From assembly GCF_001942255.1 (NCBI RefSeq), contig NZ_MKKC01000142.1:62001-126000 (forward strand): a DNA stretch of 64,000 nt. Reading direction: 5' to 3'. Shown piece by piece: positions 36,666 to 46,801 of this stretch. The stretch is from Nocardiopsis sp. CNR-923 (GTDB taxonomy: Bacteria; Actinomycetota; Actinomycetes; Streptosporangiales; Streptosporangiaceae). How positions within the stretch are numbered: position 1 is the stretch's first letter; each line of letters starts with the position of its first letter. The notes below the pieces were generated by a model. The model saw only the letters and a list, made by a program, of their open reading frames with translations, was not told the DNA's origin and did not search any database. A program made the translations under genes and the position numbers.

Positions 36666-39600
36666 TCATCTCCGGTACGGACCGGCCGCCCCCGTCACGC
36701 CCCGCCTGGCCGCGTCCTTGGCGCGACGGCGCTCGCGACGGACCGCCCGCTTGCGCGCACGCCGCTCCTTGCCCGCCTCGACCAGCTGGTAGACACGGGG
36801 ACCAGGACCAGCGTCAGCAGGGTGGACGAGACCAGACCGCCGATGACCACGATCGCGACCGGGCCGGAGACGAACGCCCCGCCGCCGGTCAGACCGGTGG
36901 CGAGCGGCACAAGCGCCGCGATCGTGCCCGCCGCCGTCATGAGGATCGGCCGCAGGCGGTGCCGGGTGCCCTCGACGATCGCCTCGCCCAGCGCCATGCC
37001 GTTGGCCCTGTTCTGGTTGATCAGGTCCATGAGCACGATGGCGTTGGTGATCACCACGCCGATGAGCATGAGCATGCCGATCATGGCCGCCGCGCCGAGC
37101 GGTGTGCCGGTCAGCATCAGCAGGCCCAGCGAACCGGTCGCCGCGAAGGGCACCGACACCAGCAGCAGGAGCGGCTGGATCAGGCTCTTGAACGTCGCCA
37201 CCATGATCAGGTAGCAGATGACGATGGCGGCGAGCAGCGCCATGACCAACTGCAGGAGGCCCTCCGTCTGGTCCTCGCTGACACCGGCCAGCGCAACGGT
37301 GCGCCCGAGGGCAGGTCCAGCTCGTCCAGGGCCTGACCGATCTCGGCGCTCACCGCTCCCAGGTCGGAGGCGGTCGGGCTGGCCGAGACCGTGGTGCTGG
37401 TGACGCCGTCGATCCGGGTCAACTCCGGCGGCTGCACGACCTCCTCCACGTCGGCGACGCGGTCCAGACTCACCTCGCGCCCGGTGGGCGTGGTCAGAGT
37501 CAGGTCCTCCAGTTCCTCGCGGGACTCCGGCGCCTCGTCGACCAGCACGACCACGTCGCGCCGGACGTCGTCGACGGTCGCTGTGCCCGCGCGCTGGCCG
37601 TCGAAGGCCGCGGCGACGGCCTGGCCGACCGCGGCCTCACTCAGGCCCAGCTCGGCGGCCTCCTCGGCGTCGACGTGCACCTCCAGCGCCGCCTGGGAGG
37701 CGGACACGCCGTTGACCACGTCGTCGGCGCCGTCGATGCCGCGCAGGGCCTCCTCGACCATGTCCGCCGCCTCGGCGAGGGCCGCCTGGTCCTCCGCCAT
37801 GACCCGTACTTCGAGCGCGGAGCCACCCATGCCGCCGGAGGCGTCGAGCCGGGGCTCGTACTCGGTGTCGAGGGCGGCGAACTCCTCCCGCAGCACCTCG
37901 CGGTTGCGCAGCTGGTCGGTGTCGGGGTCGGCGGTGACGGTGTAGCTGATCCGGTCGGTGCCGGCAGCCGTCATCGGGTTGGCGCTGCCGCCCACGCTGA
38001 CCTGGTAGTCGTCCACCCACGCCATGCCGGCGAGCAGTTCCTCGACCTTGGCCGCCTCGGTGTCGGCAGTCTCCAGGGAGGTGCCGGGTTCCAGGTCCTG
38101 CACGGCCCTGTAGGTGTTCTGCTCCGCCTCGCCGAGCCAGTCGGTCTCCATGCGCGCGCCATGAGCACCGTGCCGCCGAAGACGACCGAGGCGGCCACCA
38201 GGATGATCGCGGTCGCGCTCTTGCGCTTGGTGGTGATCCAGCGGATGATCGGGACGTAGACCCGCTGGAGCGGCGAACGCAGCTCGGCCTGGCTCTGCCG
38301 GAGCTCGATCTCCTCCTGTGTGGCGTCACCGACGTCCTCGGGCCGCATGAACCAGTAGCACAGGACCGGGGTGAGGGTGAGCGCGACCAGCAGCGAGGCG
38401 CCGAGCGCGAGCGAGCTGGTCACGGCGAACGGTGTGAAGATCTCGCCGACCTCGCCGCCGACGAAGGCCATCGGCAGGAACACGGCGATGGTGGCGAAGG
38501 ACGAGGAGGCCACCGCGGTGGCGACCTCACGGACACCGTCCTTGACCGCGGCCATGCGCTCCTTGCCGTAGCCCATGTGGCGGCGGATGTTCTCCAGGAC
38601 CACGATCGAGTCGTCGACGACCCGGCCGATCGCGATGGTCAGCGCCGCCAGGGTGAACATGTTCAGGGTGAAGCCGAACACCTGCATGCCCACGAAGGTG
38701 GCCAGGATCGACACCGGGATCGACACCGCGACCACGAGTGTGGAGCGGATCGACAGCAGGAAGACCAGGATCACGATGACGGCCGCGACCAGGCCCATCA
38801 GGCCGGCGTGGAACATGTCCTCGATGGACTCGTTGATGAACGGCGCCTGGTCGAAGACGGGGGTGATGCTGATGCCGTCCCCGAGCAGGTCGGCCTGGTC
38901 GTCCAGGACCGACTCCACCCCCGTCGAGATGTCGACGGTGTTGCCGTCCGGGGTGGGCATGACCATAAGCATCACGGCGGGTTCGCCGTTCACGCGGGAG
39001 ATCTCGCTGGGCTCCCGCGGGACCAGCGCCGCGTCGGCGACCTCGGAGAGCTGGACCGGCTCGGCGGCGACCGGGGCGGCGGACATCGCCGCTCCGCTCT
39101 GGGCGGACCGGATCCACACGTCCTCGATCTGTTCGAGGCTGGTGCGCTGCTCGCCGGTGGTGACGCTGAGCGTGCGGTCGTCCTCGTCGATCGTGCCGCC
39201 CGCCTGGAGCAGACCGCTGCCCTCCAGTGCCTGGGCGATGTCCCGCACAGTGAGGCCGGCCGACTCCAGCTCCCCGGTGTCCGGGGTGATCTCGACCCGC
39301 TCCTCCTCGACTCCGATGAGGACGGCGGAGCGCACCCCGGTGACCGACTCGATCTCGGGGATGAGGACGGTCTCCACGGTGGAGGCCATGTCCCGCTGTT
39401 CCAGGGTGTCGCTGCTGACCGCGAGGAGCTGGGCGGGCAGGATGCTCGATCCCATGGACGAGACGCTGGTGTCCACGCCCTCGGGCAGGAAGCCCTCCAC
39501 CTGGTCGATCGCGACCTGGGTCTTGCGGACCAGTTCGGCCTGCTCGATCCCGTAGTCGAACTCGGCCTGGATCGTCGCGGTGCCGGTGCCGCTGGTGGAC

Positions 39601-39845
39601 GTGACGGCGGTGATCCCCTCGACGCCCTGGACGGCCCGCTCCAGGGGTTCGGCGACCTGGCCCTCCACCACCTGGGGTGTGGCCCCCTCGTAGGTCGCGG
39701 TGACCGTGACCATCGGCAGCGAGAACTCGGGGAAGAGCTCACGCTTGACGCTCATGGCGGCGAGCACGCCGAAGGCCATGACCGCGAGGGTGATGAGGAG
39801 GATGAGCGCCCGGTTGCCGAGGGAGACGTTCGACAGGCGGTTCAC
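36666..39845 (-). CDS. RND-family efflux transporter (HAE1/AcrB-like), three apparent frameshifts
   Basis: The ATG is at 39845. The N-terminus NRLSNVSLGNRALILLITLA and the porter domain with AVQGVEGITAVTSTSGTGTA fit Gram-positive HAE1 exporters such as SwrC. TM4 has IGRVVDDSIVVLENIRRHMG, with the paired Asp of the proton relay. The frame slips near 38156 (before METDWLGEAEQNTYRAVQDL), near 37312 (before LGRTVALAGVSEDQTEG) and near 36799, where GTG(G)TC restores VPVVYQLVEAGKERRARKRA. One base at each point mends it to about 1060 residues. It exports drugs, lipids or surfactants using proton force. No adaptor protein gene is adjacent. Confidence 0.87.
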
Positions 39846-40201
39846 GTGTACGTCCCTTCTGTTCCGTGGGCCGGGGTCCCCGTGGGGGGCCGACCCGCGG
39901 CACAGTGAGTTGTCGCCGATCTGGACATGAGGGGTTGTCGCTCCTCATCGCTGCCGTGTGGTGGTCTGGATCGCCCCGTGGCCGTGCGGGCGCGTGCGCA
40001 CACCGCGGACGCCGGCGGGTCGGGCCGGTCGTCGGGCGTCGCTGGGGTCGTGGTGGTCTTCCGAGGACGGGGCCGGGGGTCGGGCTTGCGCGTCCATCGG
40101 GCGCACCACACACCATACGTCGCGTTATATCTGGACTTACGCTTCTCCGGCCCACTTCAGGGATCTCTCAGGGAGACGTCAGCCTTACGTCAGGGTCGGC
40201 A

Positions 40202-40217
40202 CCCGACGAAAGTCGGG
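40202..40217 (-). terminator. GAAA-loop hairpin after the CmtR-like gene
   Basis: CCCGAC (40202-40207) pairs with GTCGGG (40212-40217) around a GAAA tetraloop on the + strand. It lies 66 bases past the stop of the minus-strand regulator gene. The stem is short and no U-tract is seen. Confidence 0.35.
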
Positions 40218-40283
40218 CACGCGTCGCAGTACCGCGGACTGACGTGGTCTCGGCGGACCGCGCCGCGGACCCGTTGCCGGGGC

Positions 40284-40616
40284 TCAGGCCACGGAGGACC
40301 GCTCGTCGACCGGCACGTGCGGCTGCGCCGTCCCCCACACGACACGGAGCAGGTCGTCCAGGGCGTGCGCGAGGGAGGCGTCGACCAGCTCGTAGCTGAC
40401 CTGGCGCCCCCGCGCCTGCGTGCGGACCAGGCCGCAGTCGCGCAGGCACGCCAGGTGGTTGGAGACGTTCTGGCGGGTGAGCCCGAGCTGGTCGGCCAGA
40501 CCCGCGGGGTAGTGGGGGCCGTCCAGAAGGGCCAGCAACAGGCGGCAGCGGGTGGGGTCGGACAGGGCGCGCCCCAGGCGGTGGATGGCGGACAGGCGCT
40601 GCTCGGAGGTCAACAT
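40284..40616 (-). CDS. CmtR-like ArsR/SmtB metal-sensing repressor
   Basis: The predicted protein is 110 residues from the ATG at 40616, or 113 from 40625. It begins LTSEQRLSAIHRLGRALSDP and has LGLTRQNVSNHLACLRDCGL as recognition helix. The two cysteines of LACLRDCGL correspond to Cys57 and Cys61 of mycobacterial CmtR, which bind Cd/Pb. The third CmtR ligand, a C-terminal Cys, is absent here, and a His (QPHVPVDE) lies in that region. It is divergent from a CDF metal exporter, with paired operators between them, so it probably derepresses the exporter in excess metal. Confidence 0.87.
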   Translation of the reverse strand: MLTSEQRLSAIHRLGRALSDPTRCRLLLALLDGPHYPAGLADQLGLTRQNVSNHLACLRDCGLVRTQARGRQVSYELVDASLAHALDDLLRVVWGTAQPHVPVDERSSVA

Positions 40617-40638
40617 GAAAATCATTGTACATAGGTTG

Positions 40639-40668
40639 CTGTATAGACAGCTTCGACTGTATAAACAG
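40639..40668. promoter_or_regulatory. Two tandem CTGT-N4-ACAG operators
   Basis: CTGTATAGACAG (40639-40650) and CTGTATAAACAG (40657-40668) are two near-identical half-palindromic boxes 18 bases apart in an AT-rich patch between the divergent regulator and CDF exporter genes. They are the likely binding sites of the CmtR-like repressor. Confidence 0.65.
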
Positions 40669-40736
40669 TGGTGACTGAATCATTCGTCACGCCGGGGCGG
40701 AGCCACCGACATCTCCGCCCGCGAGAGGGGTACGCG

Positions 40737-41654
40737 ATGGGTGCCGGACACGGGCACGGGCACGGCACGGTGACCGCCGGGGCGGCCAACGGCAGGCGGT
40801 TGGCCCTCGCCCTGGGACTGATGCTCACCGTCGCCGCCATCCAGGTGGGCGGCGCCCTCGTCAGCGGCAGTCTCGCCCTCCTCGCCGACGCCGGGCACAC
40901 CGCCACCGACTCCTTCGGCGTGGCCCTGGCCCTGACCGCCGTGTGGATCGCGGCCCGGCCCGCCACCACCAAACGGACCTTCGGCTTCCAGCGGGCGGAG
41001 ATCCTCGCCGCCGCCGTCAACGCGCTCGCACTCTTCGCCCTGTGCGGCTTCATCGTCATCGAGGCGGTCGACCGGCTGCGGTCGCCGGCCGAGGTGTCCG
41101 GCCCCGGGATCGTGCTCGTGGCCGGTGTCGGTCTGGTCGCCAACGTCGTCGCGCTGCTCGTCCTGCGCTCGGGGGCCGAGGAGAGCCTCAACGTCCGGGG
41201 CGCCTACGTCGAGGTGATGAGCGACGCCCTGGCCTCGGTCGGCGTGATCGTGGGCGGGGTCGTGCTGTGGCTGACCGGGTGGAGCCGCATCGACACGCTC
41301 ATCTCCCTCGCCATCGCCGCCATCATCGTCCCCCGCGCGTGGTCGCTGCTCAGGGAGGCCGTGCACATCCTGCTGGAGGCCACCCCACGCGGGATGGACC
41401 TCGGCGAGGTCCGCGAACACCTGCTCGGCCACCCCTCCGTCGTCGACGTCCACGACCTGCACGCGTGGACCATCACCTCCGGCGTGCCCGTGATGTCGGC
41501 GCACGTGGTGGTGGACGAGGAACGGCTCCGGGACAGCGGACGGATGCTCGACGAACTGCACACCTGCCTGACCGGGCACTTCGACGTGGAACACTCGACC
41601 CTGCAGCTGGAGCCGCCCGGCCACGCCGACCACGAGGGCGCCAGACACGCCTGA
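40737..41654 (+). CDS. CDF-family heavy-metal exporter (CzcD/ZitB-like)
   Basis: A predicted protein of 305 residues, ATG at 40737 with GAGAGGGG upstream. A His-rich N-terminus (GAGHGHGHG) precedes six helices. The transport site is seen as LLADAGHTATDSFGVALAL (D...H...D) in helix 2 and YVEVMSDALASVGVIVGG in helix 5. A cytosolic C-terminal domain (VHDLHAWTITSGVPVMSAHV) follows. It exchanges Zn or Cd for protons across the membrane. It is probably controlled by the divergent CmtR-like repressor. The frame is intact. Confidence 0.9.
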   Translation: MGAGHGHGHGTVTAGAANGRRLALALGLMLTVAAIQVGGALVSGSLALLADAGHTATDSFGVALALTAVWIAARPATTKRTFGFQRAEILAAAVNALALFALCGFIVIEAVDRLRSPAEVSGPGIVLVAGVGLVANVVALLVLRSGAEESLNVRGAYVEVMSDALASVGVIVGGVVLWLTGWSRIDTLISLAIAAIIVPRAWSLLREAVHILLEATPRGMDLGEVREHLLGHPSVVDVHDLHAWTITSGVPVMSAHVVVDEERLRDSGRMLDELHTCLTGHFDVEHSTLQLEPPGHADHEGARHA

Positions 41655-41760
41655 GCACCGACGACGACCCGCGTTCGGTGACGCGTTCGGTCCATACCTG
41701 ATGGCAGAATCGTTCAGGTCCGGACAAGGCGCAAATGGAAACTCGGGTGGAAACGGGATC

Positions 41761-43229
41761 ATGCGGTGGGTTCCCGATGGGGCGCGCGCGAGCGCCGCGC
41801 AGACGGCCAGCGCGACCCGGCGGCTCATGGACCGCCTCCTGTACCGGATCTTTCTGGGCGCGCGCCGCCGCTCCTCCGACCAGCGCTCGCCCTACCGGCC
41901 GCGCAGCGCGTGGGGCAAGCCCGCCCGCGCCTTCCTGCTGATGTTCGTGGCCGCCGACCTCCTTGGTGCGGCGCTGCTGATGACGCCCGTCGCCTCGACC
42001 GACGGCGAGGGGCTGGACTTCGTCGCCGCGATGTTCACCTCGACCACCGCACTCGCCGTCTGCGGCCTCTCGGTCATCTCGATCGGCGACGACCTGTCCG
42101 TCTTCGGTCAGCTCGTGCTCATCGCTCTGATCCAGGTCGGCGGCATCGGGATCATGACCCTGGCCTCCCTGCTCGGTTCCGCCCTCGTGCAACGGTTCAG
42201 CCTGCGCATGCAACTCAACGTGCAGGCGGAGAACCGCGCGCTCGCGGTCGGGGACGTGCGCGGCATCGTCAGCCGGGTGGCGTTGGTCTGCCTGGTGATC
42301 GAGGCGGGAACGTTCGCGGTCGTCATGCCCGCGATGTGGCTGCGCCACGGGATGGGGTTCGGCGAGGCCGCCTACTCGGCGTTCTTCCACTCGGTGTCGG
42401 CGTTCAACAACGCGGGCCTGTCTCTGTACGACGACAGCCTCACGCGTTTCTCCGGGGACCCGGTCATCCTCGGCGCCGTGGCCGTCGCCGTCGTCCTCGG
42501 CGGCATCGGCTTCCCCGTGCTCCTGGAACTGCGCCGCCACTGGCGCGCCCCGAGGCACTGGAGCCTGCACACCCGACTGACCATCGTCACGAGCGCGCTC
42601 CTGTTCCTGGTCACCGGCGTCCTCGTGATCGCGATGGAGTGGGGCAACCCGGACACCCTGGGCGGGTTGCCTGGTGGGCGCGGATCACCGACGGGTTCTT
42701 CCACGGGGTCATGCCCCGCAGCGGCGGTTTCAACGTCACCGACACCGGGGCGATGAACGACTCCACGCTCCTGCTCACCATCATGATGATGTTCGTCGGC
42801 AACGGCAGCGCCGGAACGGCGGGCGGCATCAAGGTCGCCACGCTCGCGGTCCTCTTCCTCGTCCTGTGGTCGGAGGTGCGCGCGCACGACCGCGTCCACG
42901 TCTACGGCCGCCGCCTCCCCTCGGACATCATCCGGCAGGCCCTGAGCCTGACCTTCCTGTCCATGACGGTGGTGGCGGTGACGACCGTGTTCTTCCTGCA
43001 CACCACGGCGTTCACGTTCATGGAGACCCTGTTCGAAGTGGTCTCGGCCGTGGGCGTGGTCGGCCTGTCGATGGGGATCACGCCCGATCTGCCGCCGTGG
43101 GCCCAGCTGCTGCTGGTCGTGCTGATGATCGCGGGACGCATCGGCCCGGTCACGTTCGTCACCGCCATCGCCTTCCGGGAACGCAAGCGCCGTTACGACC
43201 TGGCCGAGGGCCGGACGATGATCGGTTGA
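41761..43229 (+). CDS. TrkH/KtrB-type potassium uptake channel, one apparent frameshift
   Basis: The ATG at 41761 is preferred, but an ATG at 41701 is in frame and would add 20 residues. The protein has the four pore loops of the family: FTSTTALAVCGLSV, FHSVSAFNNAGLSL, VMPRSGGFNVTDTG and VVSAVGVVGLSMG. NGSAGTAGGIKVATL lies between the third and fourth. Near 42671 one missing base (TTGCCN TGGTGG) restores LPWWARITDGFFHGV. The mended length is about 489 residues. It imports K+ in complex with a TrkA/KtrA ring, whose gene follows after 34 bases. Confidence 0.88.
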
Positions 43230-43263
43230 ACATCCGTACACGCAGTCACCGGAGGAAGGCCCC

Positions 43264-43935
43264 GTGCCGCACACCAAGAAGGAATCCGACAAGCGCATCC
43301 TGGTCATCGGCCTGGGCCGGTTCGGCAGCTCCATGGCCCTGGAACTGGTCAACCACGGTTGGGAGGTGCTGGGCATGGACTCCAGCCCGCGCCTGGTGCA
43401 GATGTTCGCCGACGCGCTGACGCACACGGTCATCGCGGACGCCACCGACGACGAGGCCCTCCGGCAGATCGGCGCCGCGCAGTTCACGCACGCGGTCGTC
43501 GCGATCGGCTCGCACCTGGAGGAGAGCATCCTGGCCACGTCACAGCTGGTCGACCTCGGCGTTCCCGATATCTGGGCCAAGGCGGTCAGCCGCCGGCACG
43601 GCCGCATCCTCGAACAGGTGGGGGCGCACCACGTGGTCCTGCCCGAGCACGACATGGGCGAGCGGGTCGCGCACCTGGTGTCCGGGCGGATGCTGGACTA
43701 CGTCGAGTTGGAGGAGGGGTTCTCCCTCGGCAAGACCAAGGCGCCCAAGGAGCTCATCGGCAGGCCCCTGGCCGAGACCAGGGTCCGCCAGAAGTACGGG
43801 ATCACGGTGGTGTCGGTCAAGCACCGGGGCGCGGCCTTCACCTACGCCAGCCGGGAGACCGTGCTGAGCAAGGGGGACGTGATCGTGGTCGCGGGCCGCA
43901 CCGAGGACGTGGAGCGGTTCGCCGAGGCGGACTGA
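43264..43935 (+). CDS. TrkA/KtrA-type RCK regulatory subunit of potassium channel
   Basis: A predicted protein of 223 residues, GTG start with GGAGGA upstream. The RCK_N Rossmann fold has ILVIGLGRFGSSMALELVNH (GxGxxG) and TVIADATDDEALRQIGA. The TrkA_C domain follows from about residue 140 (RPLAETRVRQKYGITVVSV). It forms the cytosolic ring that gates the TrkH/KtrB channel in response to nucleotides. The frame is intact, and it is clearly in one operon with the channel gene. Confidence 0.9.
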   Translation: MPHTKKESDKRILVIGLGRFGSSMALELVNHGWEVLGMDSSPRLVQMFADALTHTVIADATDDEALRQIGAAQFTHAVVAIGSHLEESILATSQLVDLGVPDIWAKAVSRRHGRILEQVGAHHVVLPEHDMGERVAHLVSGRMLDYVELEEGFSLGKTKAPKELIGRPLAETRVRQKYGITVVSVKHRGAAFTYASRETVLSKGDVIVVAGRTEDVERFAEAD

Positions 43936-43990
43936 CGGGACGGTGGGCCGCACGGCCGGTATCGGATCTTCCCCACCTAGCGGACAAATT

Positions 43991-44009
43991 GACAACCGTT
44001 TTCATTGTC
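43991..44009. promoter_or_regulatory. Zur-box-like inverted repeat before znuA
   Basis: GACAA (43991-43995) and TTGTC (44005-44009) are inverted around CCGTTTTCA in an AT-rich patch, 14 bases before the znuA start. The core resembles actinobacterial Zur boxes (TGAAAATGATTTTCA type). No zur gene is in the window. Confidence 0.55.
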
Positions 44010-44023
44010 CTCATGATGGTCCC

Positions 44024-45076
44024 ATGCGAACTGGGACAACCGTGCGGGCCGCCGCCCTCGGCACCGCGACACTCATGATGATCACCGCGTGCGGCGGCGA
44101 CGGCGTGGCCGAAGGCGCGGAGGACGCCGAGCTGGGCCTCGTCACCGGCGTCTACCCCCTGGAGTGGCTCGCCGCACGGGTCGGCGGCGACCGCGTGGCC
44201 GTCGCCCAGCTCACCGAGCCCGGCGCCGAACCCCACGACCTCGAACTGACCGGCCGTCAGATCGGCGAGGTCAGCGAGGCGGACATCGCCTTCTACGTCT
44301 CGGGGCTCCAGCCCGCCGTGGACGAGGCCGTCGAGCAGGAGGCCGCGGAGGCCGCGCTCGACGTCGCCGACGTCGTCGAACTCCACGCCGTCGGCGACGA
44401 CGGTGGACACGACCACGAGGGCGAGGAGGTGCACGCCCACGAGGAGCAGGGCGGGGAGGCCCACTCCGAGGACGAGCACGCCCACGAGGGGGAAGGCGGG
44501 GAATCCCGCTCCGAGGAGGAGGGCCACGCGGGGGGCGACGGGCACGACCACGGCGACCTCGACCCGCACTTCTGGCTCGACGTCGGCCTGATGGCGGAGG
44601 CCGCCCACGCCCTCGCGGACCGGATGGCCGAACTCGACCCGGACGGCGCCCAGACCTACGAGGGCAACGCCGCGGCCGTCACCGACGAACTGGAGACGAT
44701 CGGCCAGGAGTACGACGCCGGCCTCGCCGAGTGCGCGCGCCGCGAGGTGGTCGTCGACCACACCGCCTTCGCCTACCTCACCGAGGCCCACGGGCTGGAG
44801 CAGATCGGCGTCAGCGGCGTCGACCCCGAAACCGAGCCCTCTCCCTCGCAGATCGCGGCGATCACGGACACCGTCGCCGAGCGCGGCGTCACGACCGTGT
44901 TCACCGAGCCGCTGATGCCCGCCGCGACCGCGCAGACCATCGCCGCGGAGACCGGCGCCGAGGTGGCTGTCCTCGACCCGCTCGAAGGCGTGACCGACCG
45001 GTCGCCCGGTGACGACTACCCGTCGATCATGCGGGGCAATCTCGCCGCGCTGACCACGGCCCTGGACTGCGGCTGA
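44024..45076 (+). CDS. znuA: Zinc ABC transporter substrate-binding lipoprotein, ZnuA-like
   Basis: A predicted protein of 350 residues. The lipobox is MMITACG. Metal ligands are seen in TEPGAEPHDLELTGRQI (first His), the DPHFWLDVGL region (second His), VVVDHTAFAYLTEAHGL (third His) and TEPLMPAATAQTIA near the end. A His/Glu/Asp-rich loop lies between residues about 125 and 175 (DDGGHDHEGEEVHAHEEQGG), typical of Zn-specific proteins. It captures Zn outside the membrane. The usual znuB and znuC genes are not adjacent. A terminator follows directly, so it is a single-gene unit. A Zur-like box precedes it. Confidence 0.88.
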   Translation: MRTGTTVRAAALGTATLMMITACGGDGVAEGAEDAELGLVTGVYPLEWLAARVGGDRVAVAQLTEPGAEPHDLELTGRQIGEVSEADIAFYVSGLQPAVDEAVEQEAAEAALDVADVVELHAVGDDGGHDHEGEEVHAHEEQGGEAHSEDEHAHEGEGGESRSEEEGHAGGDGHDHGDLDPHFWLDVGLMAEAAHALADRMAELDPDGAQTYEGNAAAVTDELETIGQEYDAGLAECARREVVVDHTAFAYLTEAHGLEQIGVSGVDPETEPSPSQIAAITDTVAERGVTTVFTEPLMPAATAQTIAAETGAEVAVLDPLEGVTDRSPGDDYPSIMRGNLAALTTALDCG

Positions 45077-45110
45077 CCGAACAGGACCTTCTCCCTCCCC
45101 TCCCCTCCCC

Positions 45111-45141
45111 GAGCCCCACCGGCCCCCGGCCGGTGGGGCTC
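45111..45141 (+). terminator. Strong terminator after znuA
   Basis: GAGCCCCACCGGC (45111-45123) pairs perfectly with 45129-45141 around CCCCG, a 13-bp stem 35 bases after the znuA stop. Confidence 0.8.
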
Positions 45142-45332
45142 ACCCGTTCGCACGGGCCCTCCCACGCTCCGGGAACGCCGTCTTGGCCCGCCTGTTCTGT
45201 CACCTTGTCGGGGTGTTCGTCCCACCACGCGCCGCTCCGCGCCGGACGGCCGATTACATGGCGCTTACATCGCACGAAAGCCCGGGACAAGTGGCCGCCG
45301 TCACGCTAGTCTTGGGAATCGCGACAGTGCCG

Positions 45333-45344
45333 ATGCACGTGCAT
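45333..45344. promoter_or_regulatory. ATGCACGTGCAT palindrome upstream of DUF397 gene
   Basis: A perfect 12-bp palindrome 55 bases before the DUF397 start, followed by another GTGCAT at 45351. A nearly identical ATGCACGTGCAC occurs at 47649, upstream of the HATPase gene of the same triad, suggesting a shared regulator, possibly the XRE protein. Confidence 0.4.
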
Positions 45345-45399
45345 ATGTCAGTGCATCAGCACGGCACTCCCCTCAAGCGACAAAGGAGCAGCAGAGCAC

Positions 45400-45633
45400 A
45401 TGAGCGCACACAACGGCATCACCGCGACCGAACTCACCGGTGTGGCCTGGCAGAAGGCCAAGCGCAGCAACTCCCAGGGGGCCTGCGTGGAGATGGCGCG
45501 ACTGAGCGACGGCTCGATCGCCGTGCGCAACTCCCGCTTCCCCTCCGGGCCCGCACTGGTCTACACCCAGGAGGAGATCGACTGTCTCATCCTGGGCGCC
45601 AAGGACGGTGACTTCGACAACCTGCTGAGCTGA
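45400..45633 (+). CDS. DUF397 protein
   Basis: A predicted protein of 77 residues, ATG at 45400 with AAGGAG about 13 bases upstream. It has the DUF397 pattern: VAWQKAKRSNSQGACVEMAR, then IAVRNSRFPSGPALVYTQEE and FLxG-like ending LILGAKDGDFDNLLS. DUF397 proteins are small partners of XRE/DUF5753 regulators in actinomycete differentiation loci (WhiJ-like). Here the XRE gene lies 277 bases downstream in the opposite direction, and the HATPase lies beyond it. A strong terminator separates them. Confidence 0.87.
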   Translation: MSAHNGITATELTGVAWQKAKRSNSQGACVEMARLSDGSIAVRNSRFPSGPALVYTQEEIDCLILGAKDGDFDNLLS

Positions 45634-45735
45634 CGTCCCAGCGGTCCGACGGCGCGGTCCGGGCTCTCCTTCGGACGACCGTCCGACCGAGCGGCCGCAC
45701 AGGGACTCTCTCACCCTGGCCGGGCGGCCGCGCCG

Positions 45736-45770
45736 CCCGGGGGCTCCGCCATCGTGGCGGAGCCCCCGGG
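45736..45770. terminator. 15-bp perfect stem, bidirectional terminator
   Basis: CCCGGGGGCTCCGCC (45736-45750) pairs perfectly with 45756-45770 around ATCGT. It lies between the convergent DUF397 and XRE genes and probably serves both. Confidence 0.8.
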
Positions 45771-45910
45771 ACAGACGGGTCCACGACCGCGCGATCACCG
45801 GGCGCGCGGCGTGGGCGAGGTCCGGGACCCCCGAGGCGCGCGACCCGCGCCGGATCCGGTCACACGAGGCGCCGGGCACAGGAGTACCGCGCCGTTCGGA
45901 CGCGTGGCCC

Positions 45911-46801
45911 TCAGTCCCGCTCCAGGTCCGCCAGCATCTCTTCAAGCATCTCCAGCGTCTCGTCCGGCGTGGCCGCCGCGACGCTCAGCCTGGTCATCGC
46001 CTTGGTGTAGGCCTCCACCACGCTACGGCGGTCGACGATCTCACCGTCGGTCAACTGCTCCAGGTAAAGCAGGTCCGCCAACTCGAAGTCGGAGTAGCGC
46101 AGGAGGGTGAACGATCCCGCCTCGGCGGCGTGCGCGCCCACCACGAAGGGGACGATCTGGAGGGTGATGTTGTCGTAGTCGCGGCAGAACTCGATCAGCC
46201 GACGGATCTGTCCGCGCATGATCTCCCGACCGCGCGACTTGCCGCCGATGGGTCGGCGCACGGCCGCCTCGTCGAGAATGACCCACATACGCATGTCCTT
46301 GTCGCGGTCGAGCCGCTGTTGTCTGCGCAGTCTCGCCTCGATCCGCTGCTCGGTGACCATGTCGGTCTCGACGCCCCCGGTGATGATCTCGCGCGCGTAC
46401 TCCTCGGTCTGGAGCAGGCCGGGCACGAACTGGGACTCGTAGATCCGGATGTGGTCGGCCGCCTCCTCGAAACCCACGTAGCGGACGAACCACTTGTGCA
46501 GGGAGTCGCCGTACTCCTTCCACCAGCCCGGCTTGTTCGATTCACGGGCCACTTCGAGGAATTGCCTGACGACCTTGCGGTCGGCGACCCCGTACATCTT
46601 GAGGAGGTCCTCGATATCCCGCAGCTTGAAACCGACCCGGCCGAGTTCCATCCGGCTGATCTTGGACGCGGACGCGCGAATCCGGTTGCCCGCGTCCTCA
46701 CGGGTGATACCGCGCTGTTCGCGGTACTGCCGAAGCTCGTGCCCGAGGAGCATGCGACGCACGGTGGGGCCACTCCCCTTGCGCAATCGAGCGATATCCA
46801 C
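45911..46801 (-). CDS. XRE-family regulator with DUF5753 (WhiJ-like)
   Basis: A predicted protein of 296 residues from GTG at 46801 with GAGAGGCGG upstream. Residues about 15-75 are an XRE helix-turn-helix (LGHELRQYREQRGITREDAG, then SKISRMELGRVGFKLRDIED). Residues about 105-285 are DUF5753, with IRIYESQFVPGLLQTEEYAR and LIEFCRDYDNITLQIVPFVV. Such proteins form regulatory sets with DUF397 and HATPase partners, first known from whiJ and abaA loci that affect sporulation and antibiotics in Streptomyces. Its neighbours here are exactly those partners. An inverted repeat TCCGT-N4-ACGGA lies upstream at 46904-46917. Confidence 0.88.
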   Translation of the reverse strand: MDIARLRKGSGPTVRRMLLGHELRQYREQRGITREDAGNRIRASASKISRMELGRVGFKLRDIEDLLKMYGVADRKVVRQFLEVARESNKPGWWKEYGDSLHKWFVRYVGFEEAADHIRIYESQFVPGLLQTEEYAREIITGGVETDMVTEQRIEARLRRQQRLDRDKDMRMWVILDEAAVRRPIGGKSRGREIMRGQIRRLIEFCRDYDNITLQIVPFVVGAHAAEAGSFTLLRYSDFELADLLYLEQLTDGEIVDRRSVVEAYTKAMTRLSVAAATPDETLEMLEEMLADLERD

